Assembly: GCF_036023875.1 (NCBI RefSeq)
Contig: NZ_CP107931.1
Coordinates: 868,001 to 932,000, forward strand
Direction: 5' to 3'
Source of the DNA: Mycobacterium sp. NBC_00419
GTDB lineage: Bacteria; Actinomycetota; Actinomycetes; Mycobacteriales; Mycobacteriaceae
DNA length: 64,000 nt
Position numbers and translations under genes: made by a program. The notes under the pieces were generated by a model, which was not told the origin of the DNA, did not search any database, and saw only the letters and a program-made list of their open reading frames with translations. Below, piece by piece: positions 20,764-31,027 of the stretch (the stretch's first letter is position 1; each line of letters starts with the position of its first letter).

Positions 20764-21264
20764 TCAGCGAAGGCCGAGTGCGTTGGCGATCGCCTTGCCC
20801 GGGTCGTGGATGGCCTGGCACATCTTGTTGAAGTCGATCGACTTGAACGGGCCGCTCAGAACGTTCGCGCAGGCGTCCTGGACCGGGGCGCCGCTCGCAG
20901 TGGAGCTGGTGGAGACCGGGACGGCGAAACCGGGGGCGGCGGCATTCTTGCCGCAGGTCGGCCATGCGCCGATGCCCTGCTTGCTGACCACGTTCTCGGC
21001 GACGCGGATCTGCTCCTCGCGGGAAGCCTGGTGAGGCGAGCCGACACCGCCGTTGGCGGCCCAGGTGGCCGGCTTGAACTGCAGTCCGCCGTAGAAGCCA
21101 TTGCCGGTGTTGGCCGCCCAGTTGCCGCCCGACTCGCACTGCGCCACCGCGTCCCAGTTGACGCCGCTGTCGGCAGAAGCACTTCCGCAGCTCAGAGCGA
21201 ATCCGGCCAGAGCAAGTGCTCCGGAGATGACTGCCAGAGTGACGATCCTGCGAATGGTGCTCAT
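20764..21264 (-). CDS. Resuscitation-promoting factor (long copy)
   Basis: A 166-residue secreted muralytic protein that stimulates regrowth of dormant cells. A signal peptide of ~31 residues ([10 protein letters not shown] cleavage region) is followed by the Rpf domain: [20 protein letters not shown] with the catalytic Glu in [22 protein letters not shown], and the second disulphide Cys in GIGAWPTCG. About 65 residues follow the domain, with two further cysteines and a Ser/Ala-rich linker. It occupies the position of M. tuberculosis rpfE (Rv2450c). A second Rpf gene lies 183 bases upstream on the same strand, separated by a strong terminator. Confidence 0.93.
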   Translation of the reverse strand: MSTIRRIVTLAVISGALALAGFALSCGSASADSGVNWDAVAQCESGGNWAANTGNGFYGGLQFKPATWAANGGVGSPHQASREEQIRVAENVVSKQGIGAWPTCGKNAAAPGFAVPVSTSSTASGAPVQDACANVLSGPFKSIDFNKMCQAIHDPGKAIANALGLR

Positions 21265-21393
21265 CTGTATGCCCTTCCCGACAAGGGGCGCAACTTCTGC
21301 GCTGTTGTGAGGTGAATCGCACCTAAAGGGACGGGTGTTACTGGCGTGTCAATTGAATTCTCTGAGATTTCTGATAGAGGAGTTCTTAATGAG

Positions 21394-21436
21394 ACAAGGG
21401 TGGCGCCGGACCTATCAGGTCCGGCGCCACCCTTGT
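21394..21436. terminator. Perfect 20-bp hairpin after the short rpf
   Basis: ACAAGGGTGGCGCCGGACCT (21394-21413) and its exact complement (21417-21436) with a three-base loop, starting 11 bases beyond the stop of the short rpf gene. No long T run follows, as is common in mycobacteria, but the stem is very stable. Confidence 0.8.
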
Positions 21437-21447
21437 TGACGGCTAGA

Positions 21448-22080
<633 letters not shown>

Positions 22081-22176
22081 GATAACAACACGATCACAGT
22101 ACGAACCTGAGAGTTGTCTGTGCAGGTCAGCGGGGTGTTTTCTGCATACGTCGAATGTTGACGCGCCGGAAAATTA

Positions 22177-22192
22177 AGTGATGTTTATCACG
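22177..22192 (-). promoter_or_regulatory. CRP-like binding site upstream of the short rpf
   Basis: AGTGATGTTTATCACG, i.e. GTGA-N6-TCAC, matches the core of the CRP-family consensus TGTGA-N6-TCACA. It lies about 390 bases before the rpf start and about 100 bases beyond the structured leader, in a low-GC stretch. The M. tuberculosis CRP (Rv3676) is known to control rpfA, so the combination makes sense here. Confidence 0.5.
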
Positions 22193-22777
22193 CAGTTTTT
22201 GTGGCATGGGCCACAGGTATTTGGATAACACCAAGCGTTCCCGCGCCGATGAATATCCCGCTTTCGGCGACCAGCGCCCCATGCCAGCCGACGCCACAGT
22301 ATCGGTCCGCCGCGTGGTTAGCTACGGGCAGACAGCCGAGCCGCTGCGATTTGCGACACGTAATCCACTGTGCGACAACATTTCTCGCGCACTGGCCAGA
22401 CCCTTCCGAGGCTTGCCGGGTCGATCGGCGACCGGGTCGGCGATGCGCTGATACCACACCGGATACCCACCTGACCATAGGGTTCACCAGACCGGCGCCG
22501 CGGCGCGGGAGCAGTCCCCGCCAACCCCCGGCGGCAGGCCGGGGCGTGCCACGCCCGACCCCCGCCCCTGATGCGCAGCGCACCGGTCACACTCGGTGCC
22601 ATCTCGGCGCCGATGGTGCGAATTACTCGCCGCGGACGTGAGCGCTTACCCGCCGAACGCCGAAAAACCTTCTGCCGCATCAGATTTCCGGCCGTCCGGA
22701 AGCACTTCAACGCAGATAACGGGGGCCGGTAGATTACCGATTTGTTATTGGCGGCCCTATAACGACTATTGGTCGGT
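22193..22777. other. Non-coding gap between mobA and the rpf promoter
   Basis: No credible gene is seen in these ~585 bases. Open frames exist on both strands, but they are rich in Arg/Pro/Gly/Cys shadow composition and lack ribosome-binding sites. The part near 22470-22570 is very GC-rich, and the ends are A+T-richer than the genome average. Confidence 0.5.
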
Positions 22778-23356
22778 TTATGTCGACGGTTGCTGAGCCA
22801 TGTCAGCGGGCGAATTGATGTTTGCCAGCTGGTGCTCGAAGGGGACCACTACGCGCTGAGTCACGACGGTCTCGGCCAGGGCACGCATGCTGCGCTCACC
22901 GGCGGCGACCAGTGCGTCGATGTGATCGGCCAGCCCGGTCCGGTAGATGCCGGCGAGGTAGTGGTCCCTGCCATCCCAGGGCAGCACGATGTCGACGCCG
23001 TCGTAGTCCACGAGTGCGTCGATGACCTCGGCAGACAGAAAGGGCATGTCGACGGCGGTGACGAAGGCCCGCTCGGAGCCGGCGGCTGCGGCAGCGCGCA
23101 GGCCGCGGCCGGTGGCCAGCAGCGGACCGACTCCGCGGACTTCGTCGCGCAGTACCTCAGCGGCCAGGGTTGGTAGAGCTTGCCCGGGTGCGGCGATCAC
23201 GAACACCGGGGAACAACGGGCGCTGAGCACCTCGAGGGTGTGCTCGACCATGGTGGTCGCCGCGCTGGGGTGCGGCAGGGTGGCCTTGTCGCGGCCCATG
23301 CGGCGTGACGCACCGCCCGCCAGTACAACGGCGGCCAGCGGAGCGGTAGCGCCCAC
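22778..23356 (-). CDS. mobA: Molybdenum cofactor guanylyltransferase
   Basis: A 192-residue enzyme that adds GMP to molybdopterin to make the MGD cofactor. The nucleotidyltransferase motif [19 protein letters not shown] is at residues ~10-28, and [16 protein letters not shown] follows in the middle. The ATG lies 11 bases after the korB stop. M. tuberculosis has mobA (Rv2453c) in the same place next to korB. Its product would serve the FdhF-like molybdoenzyme at 32.1 kb. Confidence 0.93.
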   Translation of the reverse strand: MGATAPLAAVVLAGGASRRMGRDKATLPHPSAATTMVEHTLEVLSARCSPVFVIAAPGQALPTLAAEVLRDEVRGVGPLLATGRGLRAAAAAGSERAFVTAVDMPFLSAEVIDALVDYDGVDIVLPWDGRDHYLAGIYRTGLADHIDALVAAGERSMRALAETVVTQRVVVPFEHQLANINSPADMAQQPST

Positions 23357-23367
23357 GGGTGTCCCGA

Positions 23368-24441
23368 CTATTCCACGGTCCAGGTGTCACGCCCACGCAG
23401 CAGTGACTGCAGTGCGTGGCGGTCGTGCGGGGTGGCCTCGCGGGCCGCGCGGACCTGGTCGCGGGCCGCATCGTCGTAGGCGGGACGCTTGACCTGCCGG
23501 AAGATGCCCATCACGGTGTGCTCGAGGTTCTGGTCGGACAGCCTCGAGAGCGCAAAGGAGTACGCCGGGTCGTCGATCTGTGCGTCGTGGACAACGATGT
23601 CGCTGGCGGACACGTCGGCAGTCTTGGCGACATCCAGGCCGAACCCGGACTTGACGACGCAGTACTCACCGTCGGCACCGAAGGTCACCGGCTCACCCTG
23701 GCGGACGTTGATGACCCGCTCCTCAGCACCTTCCTTGCGCAGGACGTCGAAGGAGCCGTCGTTGAAGATCGGGCAGTCCTGCAGGATCTCGACGAGTGCA
23801 GCACCCCGGTGTTCAGCCGCGGCGCGCAGCACCTCGGACAGCCCCGCACGGTCGGAGTCCAGAGCCCGCCCGACGAACGTCGCCTCGGCCCCCAGTGCCA
23901 GCGACACCGGGTTGAAGGGGTAGTCCAGCGAGCCCATCGGGGTGGACTTCGTGACCTTGCCGACCTCAGAGGTCGGCGAGTACTGACCCTTGGTCAGCCC
24001 GTAGATCCGGTTGTTGAACAGCAGGACCGTGATGTTGACGTTGCGGCGCAACGCGTGGATCAGGTGGTTGCCGCCGATCGACAGGGCGTCGCCGTCACCG
24101 GTGACCACCCAGACCGACAGATCGGGCCGGGCCAGCGCCAAGCCGGTCGCGACGGTCGGCGCGCGGCCGTGGATCGAGTGGAAGCCGTAGCTCTCCAGGT
24201 AATACGGGAAACGGCTCGAGCAGCCGATGCCGCTGACGAACGCGATGTTCTCCCGGCGCAACCCGAGCTCGGGCAGGAAATTGCGGATGGTGTTGAGGAT
24301 GACGTAGTCGCCACACCCCGGGCACCACCGCACCTCCTGGTCGGTGGTGAAGTCCTTGGCCTTCTGCGGCGCGTCGGTCGTGGGCACCCCGTCCGTCTTC
24401 GACGCCGGTGCCAGAAGGTCAGTTCCGATCAGATCGGTCAT
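23368..24441 (-). CDS. korB: 2-oxoglutarate:ferredoxin oxidoreductase, beta subunit
   Basis: A 357-residue thiamine-diphosphate subunit of the ferredoxin-dependent 2-oxoglutarate oxidoreductase, which replaces or bypasses NAD-linked 2-oxoglutarate dehydrogenase in mycobacteria. It has WCPGCGDY near residue 40 and a further Cys in [11 protein letters not shown], which together supply iron-sulphur cluster ligands. The ThDP/Mg motif is [19 protein letters not shown], with [17 protein letters not shown] after it. Its start overlaps the korA stop (ATGA, 24438-24441), so the subunits are translationally coupled. Confidence 0.96.
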   Translation of the reverse strand: MTDLIGTDLLAPASKTDGVPTTDAPQKAKDFTTDQEVRWCPGCGDYVILNTIRNFLPELGLRRENIAFVSGIGCSSRFPYYLESYGFHSIHGRAPTVATGLALARPDLSVWVVTGDGDALSIGGNHLIHALRRNVNITVLLFNNRIYGLTKGQYSPTSEVGKVTKSTPMGSLDYPFNPVSLALGAEATFVGRALDSDRAGLSEVLRAAAEHRGAALVEILQDCPIFNDGSFDVLRKEGAEERVINVRQGEPVTFGADGEYCVVKSGFGLDVAKTADVSASDIVVHDAQIDDPAYSFALSRLSDQNLEHTVMGIFRQVKRPAYDDAARDQVRAAREATPHDRHALQSLLRGRDTWTVE

Positions 24442-26375
24442 GCGTTCACTCCCGCGGTAGCTGCCGCCAGCCTGGCGAACTTCGCCTTGTCGCTTTCGGT
24501 CTCCCTGAGCGTTCCGTCCAGGGCTCCATCGATGATGCCCTCGACCTCGTCGGCGAGGAAGGCCATGCCCTGCACCTTGGTGACCGACTGGACGTCGACC
24601 AGGTACTTGCCGCGCAGCAGCAATGCCAGCTGGCCGAGGTTCATCTCCGGCACGACCACCTTCGGGTAGCGCGCCAGCACCTCACCGAGGTTGGCCGGGA
24701 ACGGGTTGAGGTAGCGCAGCTGGGCGTGGGCCACCTTGATTCCGCGGCGGCGGGCCCGGCGGCAGGCTTCCCCGATGGGCCCGAACGACGAGCCCCAGCC
24801 CAGGAGCAGCAGTTCTGCGTCGCCGCTCGGGTCGTCGACCTCGAGGTCGGGCACGTCGATGCCGTCGATCTTGGCCTGACGCAACCGGACCATCAGATCG
24901 TGGTTGGCCGGCTCGTAGGAGATGTTGCCCGAGCCGTTGGCCGACTCCAGGCCACCGATGCGGTGCTCCAGACCGGGAGTTCCGGGGATGGCGAACTGAC
25001 GCGCCAGGGTCTCCGGGTCACGGTTGTAGGGAGCGAAGTCCTCGGCCGCTGTCGCGAAGTTGGGATCGATCGACGCGAAATCCCCGACGTCGGGGATACG
25101 CCACGGTTCCGAACCGTTGGCGATGGCACCGTCGGACAGCAGGATCACCGGCGTGCGATAGGTCAGCGCGATCCGGGCGGCCTCGATGGCGACCTCGAAG
25201 CAGTCCGACGGGGACCGCGCGGCCAGCACAGCCACCGGCGACTCGCCGTTGCGGCCGAACATCGCCTGCAGCAGGTCGGACTGCTCGGTCTTGGTGGGCA
25301 GGCCGGTCGAGGGCCCGCCGCGTTGCACGTCGATCACCAGCAGCGGCAGTTCGGTCATCACAGCCAGGCCGATGGCCTCCGACTTCAGGGAGATGCCGGG
25401 GCCCGACGTGCTGGTGACACCCAGTGCTCCGCCGTAGGACGCGCCGATCGCGGCGCCGATGCCGGCGATCTCGTCCTCAGCCTGGAAGGTCAGCACGTTG
25501 AAGTTCTTGTGCTTGGACAGTTCGTGCAGGATGTCCGACGCCGGGGTGATCGGGTAGCTGCCCAGGATCACCTGGACGTCGGCGAGTTGGCCGGCGGCGA
25601 TGACGCCGTAAGCCAGGGCCGTGTTACCCGAGATCTGCCGGTACTCGCCGGGAGCCAGCTTGGCCGGGGCCACCTCATAGGTGGTGCCGAACGCCTCGGT
25701 GGTCTCGCCGTAGTTCCAGCCCGCCTTGAGCGCCAGCACGTTGGCCTCGGCGACATCGGGCTTGCGGGCGAACTTCTCCCGGATGAAGGTCTCGCTGGTC
25801 TCGATGGGCCGGCCGTACATCCACGACAGCAGGCCGAGGGCGAACATGTTCTTGGCCCGCTGACCGTCCTTCTTGGACGCGCCGATCTCCTCGACCGCAC
25901 CGAGGGTCAGGGTCGTCATCGGGATCGCATGCACCACGAACTCCGAGAGTTCGTCGCTCTCCAGCGGGTTGCTCTCGTAGCCCACCTTCGCGAGGTTGCG
26001 CTTGGTGAACTCGTCGGAGTTGGCGATCACCAGGCCGCCGCGCGGCAGGTCCTCGAGATTGGCCTTGAGCGCCGCCGGGTTCATCGCGACCAGCACGTCG
26101 GGACGGTCACCCGCGGTGAGGATGTCGTAGTCGGCGATCTGGATCTGGAACGACGAAACACCGGGCAGCGTGCCCTGAGGTGCACGGATCTCGGCGGGGT
26201 AATTCGGCTGTGTCGCAAGGTCGTTGCCGAAGAGAGCCGCTTCGGTGGTGAACCGGTCACCCGTGAGCTGCATACCGTCGCCGGAGTCACCGGCGAATCG
26301 GATGACAACCTTCTCGAGTTTCTGCCGGTTACCCGTAGCCCCGTTGCCGTTCGGACCCACGTGCCCGCCTTTCAT
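24438..26375 (-). CDS. korA: 2-oxoglutarate:ferredoxin oxidoreductase, alpha subunit
   Basis: A 645-residue fused gamma-alpha subunit. The N-terminal ~200 residues are the gamma domain (VIRFAGDSGDGMQLTGDRF), and the alpha (pyrimidine-binding) part contains GNTALAYGVIAAG, GSYPITPASDILHELS and GISLKSEAIGLAVMTELPL. I place the start at the ATG 26373-26375, with GAGAAG upstream; a TTG 18 bases earlier extends the frame but has no ribosome-binding site. It is first in the korA-korB-mobA unit, with a 294-base upstream region. Confidence 0.95.
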   Translation of the reverse strand: MKGGHVGPNGNGATGNRQKLEKVVIRFAGDSGDGMQLTGDRFTTEAALFGNDLATQPNYPAEIRAPQGTLPGVSSFQIQIADYDILTAGDRPDVLVAMNPAALKANLEDLPRGGLVIANSDEFTKRNLAKVGYESNPLESDELSEFVVHAIPMTTLTLGAVEEIGASKKDGQRAKNMFALGLLSWMYGRPIETSETFIREKFARKPDVAEANVLALKAGWNYGETTEAFGTTYEVAPAKLAPGEYRQISGNTALAYGVIAAGQLADVQVILGSYPITPASDILHELSKHKNFNVLTFQAEDEIAGIGAAIGASYGGALGVTSTSGPGISLKSEAIGLAVMTELPLLVIDVQRGGPSTGLPTKTEQSDLLQAMFGRNGESPVAVLAARSPSDCFEVAIEAARIALTYRTPVILLSDGAIANGSEPWRIPDVGDFASIDPNFATAAEDFAPYNRDPETLARQFAIPGTPGLEHRIGGLESANGSGNISYEPANHDLMVRLRQAKIDGIDVPDLEVDDPSGDAELLLLGWGSSFGPIGEACRRARRRGIKVAHAQLRYLNPFPANLGEVLARYPKVVVPEMNLGQLALLLRGKYLVDVQSVTKVQGMAFLADEVEGIIDGALDGTLRETESDKAKFARLAAATAGVNA

Positions 26376-26624
26376 TGGTTCTTCTCGGGCCAATTCCGTG
26401 TCGCGGTCGAACGACGCGCCAGCGAAATCGGACAGCCGTGTTCAATTGCTGTCACTCGCAGTACCGATTATTGCACTTTCTTAGGCAAGCTATGCCGGCG
26501 TGGGACCCTGACACGCCGTCGTCAAGGGCCCAAAGTCACAGCTCACGGCCATGATGTACCACCGAGTGAGACATCGGTGTGTCGTTCGTCACTTTTACGG
26601 GCTTGTTAACTCTAAGAGATTTGG

Positions 26625-26638
26625 CTACTCGCGAGTAG
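26625..26638. promoter_or_regulatory. Perfect 14-bp palindrome, possible operator
   Basis: CTACTCGCGAGTAG reads the same on both strands. It lies 31 bases upstream of the position where the kinase gene ends and ~250 bases upstream of korA on the same (minus) strand, in an otherwise empty 294-base gap. Palindromes of this form suit a TetR-type dimer; the regulator is unknown. Confidence 0.45.
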
Positions 26639-26669
26639 GTCACCTCCGCCGTCGCGGACCCTCCCCCGG

Positions 26670-27524
26670 CTACGGTGCGTCGCGTCGCCGCTTCTCTAGT
26701 TCACCCGCGACGAGTTCACTGGCCGCCTTGGCTGCCCAGGCGGGGTCGGCGCCTGCCGCGCGGTTGGCCACATAGCTCGAGGTGAACATGTCACCGGCAC
26801 CCGTGGTCTGCACGTTCTCGACACGCCACGCAGCCGGAACCCGCACGCAGCTGCCCTCGGTATAGATGTCGCACCCTTCCGACCCGTAGGTCACCAGAAT
26901 CTCCGGGACCCCCAACTGTCGCGCCGTGGCCTCGTCGAAGTCGCCGTCGGCGACGATCAGCGCCTCGTCCTCGGCCAGCTTGAGGATGTCGACGTCGGCC
27001 AGCAGCTCGCGCGGATAGTGGCGATCGACAACCAGCGGCCCCAATCGGTCGGCCCGCACGAGGCCCTGTCCGTCGTAGGCGATCCGGTGGCCCCGCTTCG
27101 CCAGCAGCGCCAGTGTCGAGGCCGGGAAGTCGGTACGCAGCAGCGGCGCCAGATGTAACCACGTGGTGGCCGGGTCGGCGGCCTCGATCTCGCGGGGTCC
27201 CCACACCGGACCGATCGCCGTCACCGACATGCGGCGGTGGTCCACGTCGTCGTAGTCGAGGCGAAACGCGCTCGTCCGTTCGGCAGGCAGGATCGTCAGA
27301 ATCGGGCCGAACCGTTCGGCCAAACCCGTGAACAAGGGCATGTCCCTGGCCGCGGCCAGAGCCACGATCCGACCGTGGCCGCCTGCGGCTTCGATGGCTA
27401 CGCCTGCGAACGACGCGCACCCGCCGGGAGTGCGGGCACCGCCGTCAATGACGTCGATGGCGAGGTTGCCCAGCACGGTGACGCCCGGAACGGGCTTCGC
27501 GGGAGGCTGTGGCATTGGCGACAT
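26670..27524 (-). CDS. PfkB-family carbohydrate/nucleoside kinase
   Basis: A 284-residue ribokinase-like protein. It has VTVLGNLAIDVIDGG at the N-terminus, GGCASFAGVAIEAAGG, then the C-terminal signature VENVQTTGAGDMFTSSYVA with the catalytic Asp in GAGD. The ATG at 27522-27524 is two bases downstream of the VOC stop, so the pair is co-transcribed. The frame is open above this, but that part overlaps the VOC gene. The substrate is not predictable from the sequence. Confidence 0.88.
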   Translation of the reverse strand: MSPMPQPPAKPVPGVTVLGNLAIDVIDGGARTPGGCASFAGVAIEAAGGHGRIVALAAARDMPLFTGLAERFGPILTILPAERTSAFRLDYDDVDHRRMSVTAIGPVWGPREIEAADPATTWLHLAPLLRTDFPASTLALLAKRGHRIAYDGQGLVRADRLGPLVVDRHYPRELLADVDILKLAEDEALIVADGDFDEATARQLGVPEILVTYGSEGCDIYTEGSCVRVPAAWRVENVQTTGAGDMFTSSYVANRAAGADPAWAAKAASELVAGELEKRRRDAP

Positions 27525-27525
27525 G

Positions 27526-27903
27526 CTAGTGCCGCTGCCGGGCTGCCACCTGCACGACGTTGCCCTCCGGGTCGACCGCGTCGACGCGGATCGTGTTCGC
27601 CCACGTCCACTCGAAGTCCGGGGGATCCACGACGCCACCGTGTTCGACGATGCGCCGCCGCGCGTCGGCCAGATCGTCGACGGGCACGACGAGCTTGATC
27701 GGGGTCTCCTCACGCCGCACCGGCGGGTCGGCAATGACGATCTCGGCAGCGACTTCAGCCGGCACCCGGAGCAGGTGCAGGGTGGACCCGGCAACCGCCA
27801 CGTCAGCACCGCGGTCGTCGCTGCGCGACAACGTCAGCCCGAGGGCGTGGTGGTAGAACGCAACCATCCGCGGGAGGTCGACCACGTACAACACCGCATC
27901 CAC
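27526..27903 (-). CDS. VOC (glyoxalase-like) superfamily protein
   Basis: A 125-residue single VOC domain, with the beta-alpha-beta-beta-beta repeats visible as AVLYVVDLPRMVAFYHHALGL and IKLVVPVDDLADARRRIVEHGG, then DPEGNVVQVAARQ. Members are metal-dependent lyases, dioxygenases or resistance proteins; nothing here fixes which. It is the upstream gene of a two-gene unit with the PfkB kinase and is divergent from the nitroreductase-like gene (53-base gap). Confidence 0.85.
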   Translation of the reverse strand: MDAVLYVVDLPRMVAFYHHALGLTLSRSDDRGADVAVAGSTLHLLRVPAEVAAEIVIADPPVRREETPIKLVVPVDDLADARRRIVEHGGVVDPPDFEWTWANTIRVDAVDPEGNVVQVAARQRH

Positions 27904-27956
27904 CGCCCGATCCTACGTTTCACAGTGCCGAACAGCGGGGCTCGGAATCGGGCACT

Positions 27957-28472
27957 ATGGCATCCGTGCCGCAGGATTTTCCCGACGCCCACTGGGGCAG
28001 CGAACGGATGTCGACGCTATTCCGTCCCTTCTACGCCCTGGCGTCATCTCGGGTGGGGTCACGGTTCATCCGGGTACTCGTACCGCTGGACCGGCGTGTC
28101 CTGGGGGCGACCAAGGGCAAGTACACGCTCTTCGGGCCCACGTCGCTGCCCGAACTGCTGCTGACCACGACCGGACGCAAGTCAGGCCAGCCCCGAATGT
28201 CTGCGCTGAGCTACCTGCGCGACGGTGACCGACTGTTGGTGCTCGGCAGCAACTTCGGCCAGCAGCACCATCCGGCGTGGACGGCGAACCTGCTGGCCCA
28301 TCCCGAAGCCGTGGTAGCCATCAACGGTATCGAAATCCCGGTAACGGCAACTCTTCTCGCTGGAGAAGACCGGGATCGAGGGTTGCAGCGCTTCCTGGCC
28401 TACCCGATGTACCAGTCGTATCGCACCCGTACCAGCCGCGAACTGCGGGTGTTCGCACTGACGCCGCGCTAA
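27957..28472 (+). CDS. Deazaflavin (F420)-dependent nitroreductase family protein
   Basis: A 171-residue protein of the DDN/FDOR-A group abundant in mycobacteria. Its signature is LLLTTTGRKSGQPRMSALSYL (from about residue 65), followed by LLVLGSNFGQQHHPAWTANL, with the split-barrel cofactor-binding residues, and YRTRTSRELRVFALTP at the end. Such enzymes use reduced F420 to reduce quinones or nitro compounds. It stands alone and converges on the glutamine synthetase gene with a shared terminator. Confidence 0.9.
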   Translation: MASVPQDFPDAHWGSERMSTLFRPFYALASSRVGSRFIRVLVPLDRRVLGATKGKYTLFGPTSLPELLLTTTGRKSGQPRMSALSYLRDGDRLLVLGSNFGQQHHPAWTANLLAHPEAVVAINGIEIPVTATLLAGEDRDRGLQRFLAYPMYQSYRTRTSRELRVFALTPR

Positions 28473-28477
28473 ACGAA

Positions 28478-28508
28478 ATCGGCGCCCGGCATATCGCCGG
28501 GCGCCGAT
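28478..28508. terminator. Bidirectional terminator, perfect 13-bp hairpin
   Basis: ATCGGCGCCCGGC (28478-28490) and its exact complement (28496-28508) with loop ATATC. It lies between the stop codons of the convergent nitroreductase-like and glutamine synthetase genes. Confidence 0.8.
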
Positions 28509-28522
28509 CATCGTCTGTCCAC

Positions 28523-30697
28523 TCAGAGGATGTAGAGCATCTCCTGATAGGTCGGCAGCGGCCAGAGGTCATCGGCCACAACACCTTCCAGCGTGTCGGC
28601 AGCCTCCCGGACCGCATCCATCAGCGGCAGCAGGCTCTGTGCATGCTTGGCCTCCTCGGCCGCCGTCTCACCGCCGTGCTCGCCCATCGCCGTCTTGAGC
28701 GCAGTCAATGCACTCGTGAGCTCGGAGATCGGCGTGCTGACGGATTGAAGCAGCGTCAGATCGGGCTCCAGCCCCGCCGCCTTGAGCGTCGCGACATTGG
28801 AAGCCAGTTCGGTCTGGTAGCGCACGGCGGCAGGCAGAATCACCGTCGAGCCGACTTCCAGGGTGATCTTGGCCTCGACACCGACGGTCAGCGAGTACAT
28901 CTCGTAGCGGACCTCCTCGCGGCTACGGAGTTCGCGCTCGTTGAACACCCCGTACTTCTCGAAGACCTCGATGGCCTCCGGGGTGACCAGTTCCGGAATG
29001 GCATCAATGGTCGTCTTGAGGTTCGGCAGCCCGCGCGCTGCGGCCTCGGTCTGCCAGTTCTCCGAGTAGCCGTCACCGTTGAACACCACGGCGCCGTGCT
29101 CCGTGATGATCTCGGTCAGCAGCTTCTGCACGGCCATATCGAATTCTTCGCCGCCCGCCACCGCGTCTTCCAACCACGTCGCCATGTAATCCAGCGAGTC
29201 GGCCATGATCGTGTTGATGATGATCATCGGCACGTTGATGGTCTGGCCCGAGCCCGGTGCGCGGAACTCGAATCGGTTGCCGGTGAAGGCAAACGGGCTG
29301 GTGCGGTTGCGATCGCCCGGATCGGTCGGAAGCACCGGCAGCGTGTCGACGCCCATGATCATGGTGCCCTTGCCCTTGGACGACGTCGCCGCGCCCTTGG
29401 CGATCTGCTCGAACACATCGGCCAGCTGGTCGCCGAGGAAGATCGAGATGATTGCCGGCGGCGCCTCGTTGGCGCCGAGGCGGTGGTCGTTGGTGGCCGA
29501 GGCCACCGACACCCGCAGCAGGCCGGCGAACTTGTGCACGGCACGGATCACCGCGGCGCAGAACACCAGGAACTGAGCATTCTCGTGCGGTGTGTCACCG
29601 GGCACCAGCAGCGAACCGAACTGCGCGTTACCCAGTGAGAAGTTGACGTGCTTGCCCGATCCGTTGACACCGGCGAACGGCTTCTCGTGCATCAGGCATT
29701 CCATGCCGTGCTTCTTGGCGATGGCCTTGAACGTCGTCATCAGCAGTTGCTGGTGGTCGGCGGCGATGTTGGCCCGCTCGAACATCGGGGCGATCTCGAA
29801 CTGTCCGGGCGCGACCTCGTTGTGGCGGGTCTTGGCCGGAATGCCGAGCTTGAACAGCTCCCGCTCGGTGTCCATCATGAACGCCAGCACCCGGTCGGGA
29901 ATCGCGCCGAAGTAGTGGTCGTCGAACTCCTGGCCCTTGGGCGGCTTCGCGCCGAACAGCGTGCGACCGGCGTTGATCAGATCCGGGCGCGCCAGGAAGA
30001 AGTGACGATCCACCAGGAAGTACTCCTGCTCGGGCCCGCAGAACGACACGATGTGGTCGAAATCCTTGTGCCCGAACAACTTGAGGATTCGCTCGGCCTG
30101 AGCGCCCATGGCCTGCTGGCTACGCAGCAGAGGGGTCTTGTAGTCCAGCGCCTCACCGGTCATCGAGACGAACACCGTCGGGATGCACAGCGTGTTTCCG
30201 TTCGGGTTCTCCAGGATGTAGGCCGGGCTGGTGACGTCCCAGCCGGTGTAACCGCGCGCCTCGAAGGTGCTGCGCAGGCCACCCGAGGGGAAGCTCGAGC
30301 CGTCCGGCTCGCCCTGGATCAGGGTCTTGCCTGCGAACTCGGCGAGCGTGGTTCCGTCGCCGACCGGGTCGAGGAAGCTGTCGTGCTTCTCGGCGGTCAG
30401 CCCTGTCATCGGGTAGAAGACATGCGCGTAGTGCGTCGCCCCCTTGGACAGTGCCCAGTCCTTCATCACCGAGGCGACGGCGTCGGCCACGGCCGGGTCG
30501 AGCTTGGCGCCCTTCTCGATGGTCGCCACGACGGACTTGTACACCGACTTGGGCAGCCGCAGGCGCATCTCGGCCAGCGTGAAGACGTTGGCGCCGAAGA
30601 TCTCGCCCGGCGCCTCACCGGGATCGAAGCTGATGGGCGGCGGCTCGTAAGCCTCGACATTGTTGATCGCCGTCAGGCGGACCGCGTTTCCGCTCAA
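28523..30697 (-). CDS. Type III glutamine synthetase (GSIII)
   Basis: A 724-residue ammonium-assimilating enzyme of the large GSIII class, distinct from the ~470-residue GlnA type. Class motifs visible are [67 protein letters not shown] and [18 protein letters not shown]. The length is right for GSIII. The start is TTG at 30695-30697 with AGAGGA nine bases upstream; the open frame continues 69 codons further but has no family similarity there. A GlnR-like box 75 bases upstream suggests nitrogen control. The gene stands alone. Confidence 0.93.
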   Translation of the reverse strand: MSGNAVRLTAINNVEAYEPPPISFDPGEAPGEIFGANVFTLAEMRLRLPKSVYKSVVATIEKGAKLDPAVADAVASVMKDWALSKGATHYAHVFYPMTGLTAEKHDSFLDPVGDGTTLAEFAGKTLIQGEPDGSSFPSGGLRSTFEARGYTGWDVTSPAYILENPNGNTLCIPTVFVSMTGEALDYKTPLLRSQQAMGAQAERILKLFGHKDFDHIVSFCGPEQEYFLVDRHFFLARPDLINAGRTLFGAKPPKGQEFDDHYFGAIPDRVLAFMMDTERELFKLGIPAKTRHNEVAPGQFEIAPMFERANIAADHQQLLMTTFKAIAKKHGMECLMHEKPFAGVNGSGKHVNFSLGNAQFGSLLVPGDTPHENAQFLVFCAAVIRAVHKFAGLLRVSVASATNDHRLGANEAPPAIISIFLGDQLADVFEQIAKGAATSSKGKGTMIMGVDTLPVLPTDPGDRNRTSPFAFTGNRFEFRAPGSGQTINVPMIIINTIMADSLDYMATWLEDAVAGGEEFDMAVQKLLTEIITEHGAVVFNGDGYSENWQTEAAARGLPNLKTTIDAIPELVTPEAIEVFEKYGVFNERELRSREEVRYEMYSLTVGVEAKITLEVGSTVILPAAVRYQTELASNVATLKAAGLEPDLTLLQSVSTPISELTSALTALKTAMGEHGGETAAEEAKHAQSLLPLMDAVREAADTLEGVVADDLWPLPTYQEMLYIL

Positions 30698-31027
30698 GTG
30701 TGTTTCCTCTTCACCCAGGACACCCGCGTCTGCTTCGCGGGTATGCGACCGGCCCACAGTAGGAAGCTCCGGTTCCAAACTTGTTACGTCCGCGTCAACG
30801 GCAGAATGCGGCATACGCAGGCCTATCTCCCCGCACCCCATACTCCTAGCAACTCCGCCCGAATGGTTAATGTCGACACAATTCCCCGGCACCCAATTCG
30901 GCACAGTTCGGCGGCCCAGGAATATCGGCGTATTGCCCTACCGGAAGCGTCGCATGGCGGCGTCAGTGAGGTTATGGTGATGCCGGGTTGAGTTCGTCAG
31001 TCAAAACTCTCAGGGGGGATAATAACC
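30698..31027. promoter_or_regulatory. Divergent promoter region of GSIII and a secreted protein
   Basis: There is no gene in these 330 bases. They hold a GlnR-like box (30772-30787) and a 7-bp hairpin (ACCCGCG 30722-30728 / CGCGGGT 30736-30742) in the GSIII leader. On the right side is the secreted-protein gene's ribosome-binding site, a run of six G about ten bases before its ATG. Confidence 0.5.
30772..30787 (-). promoter_or_regulatory. GlnR-like binding site upstream of GSIII
   Basis: On the minus strand GTAAC-AAGTTT-GGAAC fits the actinobacterial GlnR consensus gTnAC-N6-GaAAC with one mismatch. It lies 75-90 bases before the GSIII start codon, a normal activator position. Confidence 0.5.

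Noticed and set aside
22188..22583. 131-residue open frame in the rpf upstream gap
   Set aside because: Composition is Arg/Gly/Cys-rich shadow type, no ribosome-binding site, and it runs into the leader/CRP zone.
30698..30904. Extending GSIII 69 codons upstream to an ATG
   Set aside because: The added segment has no family similarity and covers the GlnR-like box; the TTG with AGAGGA fits GSIII length.
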